NCBI GenBank assembly: GCA_023386365.1
Contig: JAEWJX010000005.1
Coordinates: forward strand, 1-37,103
Direction: 5' to 3'
Origin: Actinomycetes bacterium
GTDB lineage: Bacteria > Actinomycetota > Actinomycetes > Actinomycetales > Microbacteriaceae
DNA length: 37,103 bases
Each line of letters starts with the position of its first letter. Within the stretch, counting starts at the first letter, position 1. The position numbers and the translations under genes were made by a program. The notes under the pieces were generated by a model. The model worked only from the letters and a program-made list of their open reading frames with translations. It did not search any database and was not told the origin of the DNA. Below are positions 31,554 through 37,103 of this stretch, piece by piece.

Positions 31554-32849
31554 TCAGAGCGTCGCGGCGGTGTCTTCCAGGGTCTTGACGATGTCCTCAG
31601 CGGTGCCGGTGCCGGCCATGAGGTTCACGATCGCCTGGTTGAGCGGGGTGCCGAAGGTCGGGCCGAGGTCGCTGTCCAGCCAGAGCTGCACGTACGACGA
31701 CTCGGCGAGGCCGGCTGCGATGAGCTTGAGGCTCGGGTCGGTGACGCTGTCGATCGCTCCCGGGTGGGCGGGGATGCCGGCGCCGGTCTCGGCGAAGCGC
31801 TTCTGCACGTCTTCGCTGGCGATGTACTTCAGCAGCTCGACGGCCTCATCCGGGGCGTCGGCCGACACACCGAATCCGTCGCCGCCACCCATGGTGATGG
31901 TGGGGTCACCGGCGGTGCCGGGGACGCTGACCATCGGGTACCAGCCGAGGAACTCGGGCACGGTGGCGTCGGGGGTCAGCGAGCCGATCTGGCCGGCGTT
32001 CCACGCACCCATGAGCTCGGCGGCGGCGTTGCCGTTGGCGACCATACCGGCCGAGCTGTCGGCACCCTGCTGGGCCGAGGTCGCGAGGAAGCCGTCCTGG
32101 AACGGGTTGCTCTTCACGAAGTCCTCGAGCAGGTCGCCCGCCTCGACCCAGCACGGGTCGGAGAAGTCGAGCGCCGGGATGGCGGTCTGCAGCGTCTCGG
32201 TGGAGCACGCGGCGAGGGCGAACTGGTACCACCAGTGGGCGGCCGGCCACAGGTCGGCGGCGCCGACCGCGACGGGCGCGGTGCCGATGGCGCGGAGCTT
32301 GTCGTTCGCCTCGACGAGGTCGTCGATGGTCTCGGGCAGCTCGTCGATGCCCGCCTGGGCGTAGAGGTCCTTGTTGTACCAGATGCCTTCGATGCCGAAG
32401 GTGTAGGGGATGGCGTACTGCTTGCCGTCCGCCTGCCACGGCTTCACGGTTCCGCCGTACTCGGAGATGGTGTCGCCGAGAACGTCGGTGAGGTCCTTGA
32501 GGTATCCGGCTTCGGCCTGCGAGCGGACTTCGCCGCCGGGCCACACCTGGAAGATGTCGGGCGCGTCGCCGGACTGCAGGGCGTTGGGGATGAGGGTGCG
32601 CTGGAGGTCTTCGTTCTGGTAGCCGGTGACCTCGACGGTGACGCCGGGGTGGTCGGCTTCGAACTCGGCGGCGACGTCTTCCCACAGGGACTTCTGCGGG
32701 TCGGCGGTGGCGTTGTGCCACCAGGTCAGGGTGACGCCGTCTCCGTCGCCCCCGTCGCCTCCGGGGGTGCAGGCGGTGAGTCCGCCGATGGCCAGTGCGG
32801 ACGCCGCGGCGATCGCACCGACCCGGGTGATTCGGGCTTTGTTCATCAT
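31554..32849 (-). CDS. Xylo-oligosaccharide-binding lipoprotein (BxlE-like)
   Basis: This 431-residue extracellular solute-binding protein of family 1 is anchored by lipid: signal peptide with lipobox LTAC (Cys near 27), then a Gly/Asp-rich linker. WWHNATADPQKSLWEDVAAE and the block around PDIFQVWPGGE are typical of oligosaccharide-binding proteins, and TFGIEGIWYNKDLY is the conserved mid-region motif. It captures xylobiose-type sugars for the two permeases downstream. I start at 32849; AGAGG lies six bases upstream, and the adjacent ATG at 32846 is equally plausible. Expression should be set by the TTGACG/TATGAT promoter and the TCGAAAGTTTCGA operator in its leader. Confidence 0.92.
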   Translation of the reverse strand: MMNKARITRVGAIAAASALAIGGLTACTPGGDGGDGDGVTLTWWHNATADPQKSLWEDVAAEFEADHPGVTVEVTGYQNEDLQRTLIPNALQSGDAPDIFQVWPGGEVRSQAEAGYLKDLTDVLGDTISEYGGTVKPWQADGKQYAIPYTFGIEGIWYNKDLYAQAGIDELPETIDDLVEANDKLRAIGTAPVAVGAADLWPAAHWWYQFALAACSTETLQTAIPALDFSDPCWVEAGDLLEDFVKSNPFQDGFLATSAQQGADSSAGMVANGNAAAELMGAWNAGQIGSLTPDATVPEFLGWYPMVSVPGTAGDPTITMGGGDGFGVSADAPDEAVELLKYIASEDVQKRFAETGAGIPAHPGAIDSVTDPSLKLIAAGLAESSYVQLWLDSDLGPTFGTPLNQAIVNLMAGTGTAEDIVKTLEDTAATL

Positions 32850-32859
32850 CGAACACCTC

Positions 32860-32888
32860 TCGAAAGTTTCGACAACTGCGTCGAAAGT
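32860..32888. promoter_or_regulatory. TCGAAAGTTTCGA operator plus half-site in the importer operon leader
   Basis: TCGAAAGTTTCGA (32860-32872) is a 13-bp palindrome about a central G. A half-site, TCGAAAGT (32881-32888), lies 21 bp away, two helical turns. Both are downstream of the predicted start near 32897, where a bound repressor would block elongation. The core reads CGAAACTTTCG on the minus strand, a BxlR-type operator as I recall it. Confidence 0.75.
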
Positions 32889-32903
32889 GGTTGGGATGTC
32901 GCG

Positions 32904-32933
32904 ATCATACGCAGATCGCGGAATTGCCGTCAA
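32904..32933 (-). promoter_or_regulatory. Promoter of the xylo-oligosaccharide importer operon
   Basis: On the minus strand, TTGACG (32933-32928), 18 bp, TATGAT (32909-32904). This is a good match to a housekeeping promoter and lies upstream of the operator cluster. Confidence 0.7.
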
Positions 32934-33003
32934 GCGCAACAAAATAACGAATCGGGCAGCATCCCCCGGGCATGGCGCCCGTTTGCGGGGCAACGTCAGA
33001 CGC

Positions 33004-33017
33004 TAAGGTGTGCCTCG
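33004..33017 (+). promoter_or_regulatory. Leaderless -10 element of the ROK regulator gene
   Basis: TAAGGT (33004-33009) is seven bases before GTG 33017. A weak TTTGCG lies at 32982 as a possible -35. There is no ribosome-binding site. Confidence 0.55.
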
Positions 33018-34189
33018 TGGCAGCACTCGGAGACACCGTCGACTCGGTGCGTCGTCGAAACCTTTCGACCGTGCTCGAGCTCGTCCACCGCGGCGGCGGA
33101 CCCTCCCGTGCCGACCTCACCGCCCTCACCGGGCTCAACCGCTCCACCATCGGAGCCCTCGTCGCCGAGCTCGTCGACCTCGGGCTCGTGCAGGAGACCG
33201 ACCCCTCCGCCACCAACCGGGTGGGGCGTCCCTCGCGGCGCGTGCTGCCCGATCCGGCGCCCGCCGTCATCGCCGTCAACCCCGAGATCGACGCCGTCAA
33301 CATCGCCGTCGTCGGGCTCGGCGCATCCGTCGAACACCGGATGCGGCACGAACTCGACCACGTCGCCAGCCCCGAAGAGACCGCCGCCATCATCGGCGAC
33401 CTCGTCGCCGAACTGCGAGCCGGCCCCGCGCAGGGTCGCCGCATCGTCGGCGTCGGGCTCGCCGTGCCGGGCCTCGTGCGCGCCTCGGACGGGGTGGTGC
33501 GGTGGGCGCCGCACCTCGGATGGCGTGAGGTGTCGTTCCCGCGGCTCGTGGAATCCGTGGTCGGGCTGCCGACCGTCGCCGACAACGACGCCACCCTCGG
33601 CGCCCTCGCGGAACGCCTGTTCGGTGTGGGGCGCGGGGTCGACCAGCTCGTGTACCTGAACGGCGGCGCGAGCGGCATCGGTGGCGGCGTCATCATCAAC
33701 GGGCAGCCCTACCGGGGCGCGTTCGGCTACGCGGGCGAGTTCGGTCACAACCGGCCCCGCCTCGACGACCCCGCGCACCGCGCCACCGTCGGCGGCACCC
33801 TCGAAGAGGAGGTGAGCCGTTCGCGGCTGCTCACCATCCTCGGGCGCCGCACCTCCGACGAACCCGACTTCGAAGCGGCCGTGCTGTCGTCGACCGACCC
33901 GGCCCTGCACGCCGAACTCGCGCGGCAGCAGGTGGTGCTGGGCGGTGCACTCGGCAACGCCATCAACGTGCTCGGGCCCGAGCTGGTGGTGCTCGGCGGG
34001 TTCCTCGCCACCCTGCTCGCCTGGGATGCGCCGGGCCTGGAGGCGGCGGTCGCCGCACGCACCCTGCCAGTTGCGTGGGAGGGCACCCGCATCCGCGCCG
34101 CCGGCCTCGCCCGCGACCGTCTCCTCATCGGCGCCGCCGAGCTGGCCTTCGGCGACATCCTGCGGGACCCCGCCACTGCCGCTGGTTGA
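33017..34189 (+). CDS. ROK-family transcriptional regulator (XylR/NagC type)
   Basis: This 390-residue protein has an N-terminal winged helix-turn-helix (about residues 14-75: RNLSTVLELVHRGG, TGLNRSTIGALVAEL, GRPSRRV) and a ROK sugar-kinase-like domain. VGLAVPGLV, DNDATLGALAERLFG and GYAGEFGHN are family landmarks. The usual zinc motif CxCGxxGC after GEFGH is missing: the segment reads RPRLDDPAHRATVGGTLEEE. It probably senses a sugar without phosphorylating it. It is divergent from the importer operon and just upstream of a GH1 gene, so it likely controls one or both. The GTG at 33017 suits the leaderless promoter. The last codons and TGA lie in a CCGCTGGTTGAG repeat fragment. Confidence 0.9.
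   Translation: MAALGDTVDSVRRRNLSTVLELVHRGGGPSRADLTALTGLNRSTIGALVAELVDLGLVQETDPSATNRVGRPSRRVLPDPAPAVIAVNPEIDAVNIAVVGLGASVEHRMRHELDHVASPEETAAIIGDLVAELRAGPAQGRRIVGVGLAVPGLVRASDGVVRWAPHLGWREVSFPRLVESVVGLPTVADNDATLGALAERLFGVGRGVDQLVYLNGGASGIGGGVIINGQPYRGAFGYAGEFGHNRPRLDDPAHRATVGGTLEEEVSRSRLLTILGRRTSDEPDFEAAVLSSTDPALHAELARQQVVLGGALGNAINVLGPELVVLGGFLATLLAWDAPGLEAAVAARTLPVAWEGTRIRAAGLARDRLLIGAAELAFGDILRDPATAAG
33054..33069. promoter_or_regulatory. GTCGAAACCTTTCGAC palindrome inside the ROK coding region
   Basis: A perfect 16-bp palindrome 37 bases into the ROK gene. It has the same CGAAA/TTTCG arms as the importer operator but a two-base centre. It could be an autoregulatory site; it also simply encodes part of the conserved RRRNLST segment. 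Confidence 0.35.
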
Positions 34190-34190
34190 G
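34179..34190 (+). repeat. Fragment of the REP-like repeat at the ROK 3' end
   Basis: CCGCTGGTTGAG matches the start of the repeat family and then diverges. It provides the TGA stop of the ROK gene at 34187-34189. Confidence 0.5.
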
Positions 34191-34205
34191 GGGGACGATC
34201 TGCGG

Positions 34206-34218
34206 GAGACTAGTCCAA
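34206..34218 (+). promoter_or_regulatory. Possible leaderless -10 of the GH1 gene
   Basis: GAGACT (34206-34211) is six bases before ATG 34218, the same spacing as the TAGGCT promoters. The gene may also be read from the ROK transcript, since only 28 bases separate them. Confidence 0.4.
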
Positions 34219-35666
34219 TGCCCCCCACAGGTTCCCCCGACTTCCGCGACAGCGGCCTCGAGTTCCCCGCCGACTTTGTGATCGGTTCTGCCACGGCGTC
34301 GTACCAGATCGAGGGTGCGGCCCGGGAGGATGGACGCGGTCCGTCGATCTGGGACACCTTCAGCCACACGCCCGGCAAGGTGTGGAACGGCGACACGGGT
34401 GATGTGGCGGACGACCACTATCACCGCTGGGAGTCGGACCTCGATCTGATGAAGCGGATCGGTCTGCAGGCGTACCGGTTCTCGATCGCGTGGCCCCGCA
34501 TCCAGCCGACCGGTTCGGGCGCCGTGAACCAGCCGGGGCTCGCGTTCTACAGCCGTCTCGTCGACGGGCTGCTGGAGCGCGGCATCCGCCCCATCGCGAC
34601 GCTGTACCACTGGGACCTCCCGCAGACCCTCGAGGATGCGGGCGGCTGGGCGAACCGCGACACCGCCTACCGGTTCGCGGAGTACGCGGCCCGCACCGCG
34701 GAGGTGCTGGGCGACCGGGTGCACACCTGGACGACCCTCAACGAGCCGTGGTGCTCCGCGTACCTCGGCTACGGTTCGGGCGCGCACGCCCCGGGTCGCA
34801 CGAACGGCGCCGACGCGCTCGCGGCCGTGCACCACCTGAACCTGGCCCACGGGCTGGCGGTGCAGGAGGTGCGCCGCGAGGCGACCAACGACCCCGACCT
34901 GTCGATCACGCTCAACTTCCATGTGATCCGCGGGGATGACGACACGTCTCCCGAGGCGGCGCGCCGCATCGACGCGCTCGCGAACCGCGCGTTCACCTGG
35001 CCGCTGCTGAAGGGTGAGTACCCCGCCGACCTGCTGGAGGACACGGCCGACGTCACCGACTGGTCGTTCGTGCAGCCGGGTGACCTGCAGCAGATCAACC
35101 AGCCGATCGACGTGCTGGGGGTCAACTACTACTCCACCGTCACGGTGAAGATGTGGGACGGCGTGAGCCCCCGCCAGAACAACGACGGCCACAAGGATGT
35201 GGGCGGTTCGCCGTGGCCGGGTTCGCGGGATGTGGAGTTCCAGCAGCAGGCGGGCCCGTACACGGCTATGGGGTGGAACATCGCCCCCGACGGCCTGGAG
35301 GAGTTGCTGCTGTCGCTGAAGGAGCAGTTCCCGGAGCAGCCGCTGATGATCACCGAGAACGGTGCCGCGTTCGACGACGTGGTGACGGAGTCGGAGGCCG
35401 GCAAGCGGGTGCATGACGCGGACCGGGTCGACTACCTGAACCGGCACTTCACGGCCGCGTACCGTGCGCTGCAGCAGGGTGTCGACCTGCGCGGCTACCA
35501 GGTGTGGTCGTTCATGGACAACTTCGAGTGGGGCTACGGCTACTCGAAGCGGTTCGGAATCGTGCGGATCGATTACGACACGCAGGAGCGCATCGTGAAG
35601 GATTCGGCGCTGTGGTTGCAGCAGCTGCTGGCCACCCGCCGCACGCCGGAGCTTCCCGCCGGTTAG
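34218..35666 (+). CDS. GH1 beta-glucosidase
   Basis: This 482-residue cytoplasmic family 1 glycoside hydrolase cleaves terminal beta-linked glucose or related sugars from oligosaccharides. FVIGSATASYQIEGA at the N-terminus is the family signature. TLNEPW holds the acid/base E176 and ITENGA holds the nucleophile E380. WSFMDNFEWGYGYSKRFG near the C-terminus binds sugar. There is no signal peptide. Its place after a ROK regulator, in a xylan island, suggests action on imported cello- or xylo-oligosaccharides, but GH1 specificity cannot be told from sequence. Its stop overlaps that of the convergent NUDIX gene (TTAG, 35663-35666). Confidence 0.95.
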   Translation: MPPTGSPDFRDSGLEFPADFVIGSATASYQIEGAAREDGRGPSIWDTFSHTPGKVWNGDTGDVADDHYHRWESDLDLMKRIGLQAYRFSIAWPRIQPTGSGAVNQPGLAFYSRLVDGLLERGIRPIATLYHWDLPQTLEDAGGWANRDTAYRFAEYAARTAEVLGDRVHTWTTLNEPWCSAYLGYGSGAHAPGRTNGADALAAVHHLNLAHGLAVQEVRREATNDPDLSITLNFHVIRGDDDTSPEAARRIDALANRAFTWPLLKGEYPADLLEDTADVTDWSFVQPGDLQQINQPIDVLGVNYYSTVTVKMWDGVSPRQNNDGHKDVGGSPWPGSRDVEFQQQAGPYTAMGWNIAPDGLEELLLSLKEQFPEQPLMITENGAAFDDVVTESEAGKRVHDADRVDYLNRHFTAAYRALQQGVDLRGYQVWSFMDNFEWGYGYSKRFGIVRIDYDTQERIVKDSALWLQQLLATRRTPELPAG

Positions 35667-36205
35667 GCGACGCGACCCAGTTCGATCAGCGCCAGCAGCA
35701 GGGCGGCGAGTGTCTCGCCATCGGTGATGCCGCCGTCGCGCACCAGGCCGAGAACGTCGGCGACGGGGATAGCCCGCACGGAGGCGATGCCCTCTTCGTG
35801 TTGGTGGTGTGCCGCATCCGCTGCCGGCCGCAGCCCGCGCGCCAGGTACACGTGTTCGGGTGCGCGGCAGACGCCGTTGAGGGCGGTCATGCCACCGAGG
35901 CGCGTCCATTCGGTTGCCTCGTAGCCGGTCTCCTCGAGCAGTTCCCGGTGGGCCGCGAGGAGCGGGTCTTCGCCGTCGGTGCTGCCGGCGGGCACTTCGA
36001 GCGACCGGCCCACGGTGTGCCGGTCGATGTCGACCATGAGGATCTCGTCGGCATCCGTCACCGCCACCACGAAGACGGCGTCGTGGTTCATGGTGACGAG
36101 TCCGTAGACGCCGGGGGTGCCGTCCGGCTTCGTCACCTGCTGGTGTTCGACGGTGATCCAGCGGTTGGCGTACACGGTTTCGGATGCGGTGACGGGCCAG
36201 GCCAT
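35663..36205 (-). CDS. NUDIX hydrolase (ADP-ribose pyrophosphatase-like)
   Basis: This 180-residue NUDIX protein hydrolyses a nucleoside diphosphate linked to another group, most likely a nucleotide sugar such as ADP-ribose. The Nudix box (VPAGSTDGEDPL then AAHRELLEETGYEA, about residues 72-98) keeps the catalytic REL.EE core, but the loop after the first glycine is one residue shorter than the textbook pattern. The conserved upstream region (VYANRWITVEHQQVTKPDG) is typical of ADP-ribose pyrophosphatase-like members. ATG 36205 is the first good start. It is divergent from the ArsR gene and converges on GH1, with the stop codons overlapping. Confidence 0.88.
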   Translation of the reverse strand: MAWPVTASETVYANRWITVEHQQVTKPDGTPGVYGLVTMNHDAVFVVAVTDADEILMVDIDRHTVGRSLEVPAGSTDGEDPLLAAHRELLEETGYEATEWTRLGGMTALNGVCRAPEHVYLARGLRPAADAAHHQHEEGIASVRAIPVADVLGLVRDGGITDGETLAALLLALIELGRVA

Positions 36206-36266
36206 GCGTCCATCCTGCCGTGATGCCTGCGCCCGGTGGCGGATTGCGTCGGCGGGCGCGACCTGC

Positions 36267-36280
36267 AACACTTAGCCTCA
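36267..36280 (+). promoter_or_regulatory. Possible leaderless -10 of the ArsR gene
   Basis: AACACT (36267-36272) lies seven bases before ATG 36280, and there is no Shine-Dalgarno sequence. The 74-base gap to the divergent NUDIX gene holds nothing else I can assign. Confidence 0.4.
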
Positions 36281-36615
36281 TGGATAACTATTCGGCGGAG
36301 GTCGACGAGGTCTTCCTGGCGCTCGCCGACCCCACGCGCCGCGCCGTCATCCGCCGCCTCGGCAACGGCCCGGCGAGTGTCGGCGACCTCGCGCGCGACT
36401 TCCCGATGGCGCTCCCGTCGTTCATGAAGCATGTGCGCACCCTCGAAGCGAGCGGCCTCATCCGCACCTCGAAGTCGGGCCGGGTGCGCACCTGCGTGCT
36501 CGACCGCGACCGGCTGCGCGTGCTCGACGACTGGCTCGCCGCCGAGCGTCGCACCTGGGAGGCGCGCATCGACCGCCTCGAGAACCTCGTCACCACCCCG
36601 GAGGAGAACCGATGA
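36280..36615 (+). CDS. ArsR-family transcriptional regulator
   Basis: This 111-residue winged helix-turn-helix protein shows VFLALADPTRRAVIRRLGNG, SVGDLARDFPMALPSFMKHV and LEASGLIRTSKSGRVRTC, the standard ArsR pattern of the subgroup that pairs with AHSA1-type proteins. No metal-binding CxC motif is seen in the recognition helix, so it is not an arsenic sensor of the classical type. It probably represses its own operon. The stop overlaps the downstream start in ATGA (36612-36615). Confidence 0.9.
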   Translation: MDNYSAEVDEVFLALADPTRRAVIRRLGNGPASVGDLARDFPMALPSFMKHVRTLEASGLIRTSKSGRVRTCVLDRDRLRVLDDWLAAERRTWEARIDRLENLVTTPEENR

Positions 36616-37103
36616 CCACCTCGCCCGTGAACCCCGAGCTCGACCTCACGCTGCAGCGCGTCATCCGCGCGCCGCAGCAGGAGGTGTGGCGCGCCTGGAC
36701 CGACCCACGGCTGCTGGAGCGCTGGTGGACTCCGGCGCCCACCGTCACCCGCGTCGACCAGCTCGACGTGCGACCGGGCGGCGCGTTCGTCACCCGCATG
36801 AGCGACGACGGGGTCGAGTTCGTGCCGCACACGGATGCCGTGTTCCTCGTGGTCGACGAGGGTCGACGCCTGGTGTGGACGAACGCGCTCGACAGCGGAT
36901 GGCGCCCCGCCTCGCCGCAGCCGGTCGCGTTGAGCGCAGAGATCGTCTTCGGCGAGCATCCCGAGGGAACCGACTACCGCGTGACGGTGCGCCACGGCGA
37001 CCCCGCCGACCGGGCGCGTCACGAGCAGCTCGGGTTCTTCGAGGGCTGGGGAACGGTGACGGGCGCCCCCGCCCCCCCGGGCGCCGGGGGGCGCCCCCCC
37101 GCC
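36612..37103 (+). CDS. SRPBCC/AHSA1-family protein, cut by the window end
   Basis: The coding region opens with an ATG overlapping the ArsR stop and continues to the window end without a stop. DLTLQRVIRAPQQEVWRAWT, LLERWWTP, DVRPGGAFVTRM and GFFEGWGTVT are landmarks of the AHSA1-like START-fold family, often encoded with ArsR regulators and thought to bind a hydrophobic ligand. After GWGTVT (about 37060) the sequence becomes a G/C-only string that no longer matches the family, so the last about 14 codons are probably assembly error and the true C-terminus is missing. Confidence 0.85.
   Translation, partial: MTTSPVNPELDLTLQRVIRAPQQEVWRAWTDPRLLERWWTPAPTVTRVDQLDVRPGGAFVTRMSDDGVEFVPHTDAVFLVVDEGRRLVWTNALDSGWRPASPQPVALSAEIVFGEHPEGTDYRVTVRHGDPADRARHEQLGFFEGWGTVTGAPAPPGAGGRPPA
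37061..37103. other. Low-complexity G/C contig end
   Basis: Forty-three bases made only of G and C, with long C and G runs, interrupt the SRPBCC gene. With the homopolymer start of the window, this suggests degraded sequence at both contig ends. Confidence 0.65.

Noticed and set aside
36280..36615. Metal-responsive ArsR (arsenic or zinc) sensor
   Set aside because: There is no CxC or other metal-ligand cluster, and the partner gene is AHSA1-type rather than an efflux pump.

Overview
The window is a single stretch of very GC-rich actinobacterial DNA, most likely from the family Microbacteriaceae (Microbacterium/Agromyces-like). Reasons: high GC with G/C third positions, GTG/TTG starts, leaderless promoters in which a TAGGCT-type -10 sits 6-7 nt before the start codon, extreme abundance of GGATGC/GCATCC, and a dispersed repeat running from GGTTGAGTAGCG to CGTATCGAAACC. 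Both ends are homopolymeric or low-complexity and look like contig-end artefacts; the last gene is cut. No rRNA, tRNA, CRISPR array, integrase or transposase gene was seen.

Layout. 107-2058 (+): two sugar ABC permeases, the rest of an operon whose binding protein lies outside. 2096-3964 (+): an ABC exporter half-transporter. 4068-7417 (+): a membrane cyclase-homology protein translationally coupled to an MscS-type channel with a cyclic-nucleotide-binding-like tail; both nucleotide sites look degenerate. 7550-12446 (+): cystathionine beta-synthase, cystathionine gamma-synthase, an APC exporter-like permease and a cyclase-family hydrolase. 12476-13663 (+): an orphan XylF-like binding lipoprotein whose stop codon overlaps that of xylB. 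13660-16372 (-): xylA and xylB separated by a very strong hairpin. 16534-17556 (+): a LacI-type regulator divergent from xylA. 17557-17944: a repeat-rich intergenic region and promoter. 17945-22630 (+): a 1561-residue secreted, probably wall-anchored CBM-CBM-CE4-CBM-GH10-CBM9 xylanase. 22817-26022 (+): a DUF4386 protein, an MDR dehydrogenase and two uncharacterised proteins. 26126-32849 (-): a xylobiose/xylo-oligosaccharide uptake and hydrolysis operon (binding protein, two permeases, GH3, cytoplasmic GH10), divergent from a ROK regulator (33017, +), which is followed by a GH1 beta-glucosidase. 35663-36205 (-): a NUDIX hydrolase. 36280-end (+): an ArsR regulator coupled to an AHSA1/SRPBCC protein.

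How it works together. Most of 12.5-35.7 kb is one xylan-utilisation island. The wall-anchored CE4/GH10 enzyme would deacetylate and cut xylan; the ABC importer brings in xylo-oligosaccharides; cytoplasmic GH10, GH3 and perhaps GH1 release xylose; XylA and XylB feed xylulose-5-phosphate to the pentose phosphate pathway. No ABC ATPase accompanies either importer, so a shared MsiK-like ATPase elsewhere is expected. CGAWAGTTTCG-type operators in front of the secreted xylanase, in the xylA/lacI intergenic region and in front of the importer operon suggest one regulon governed by the LacI and/or ROK protein. The least ordinary items are the degenerate cyclase/MscS pair, the GGATGC bias, the repeat family that supplies stop codons, and the XylF-like orphan with a disordered insertion.
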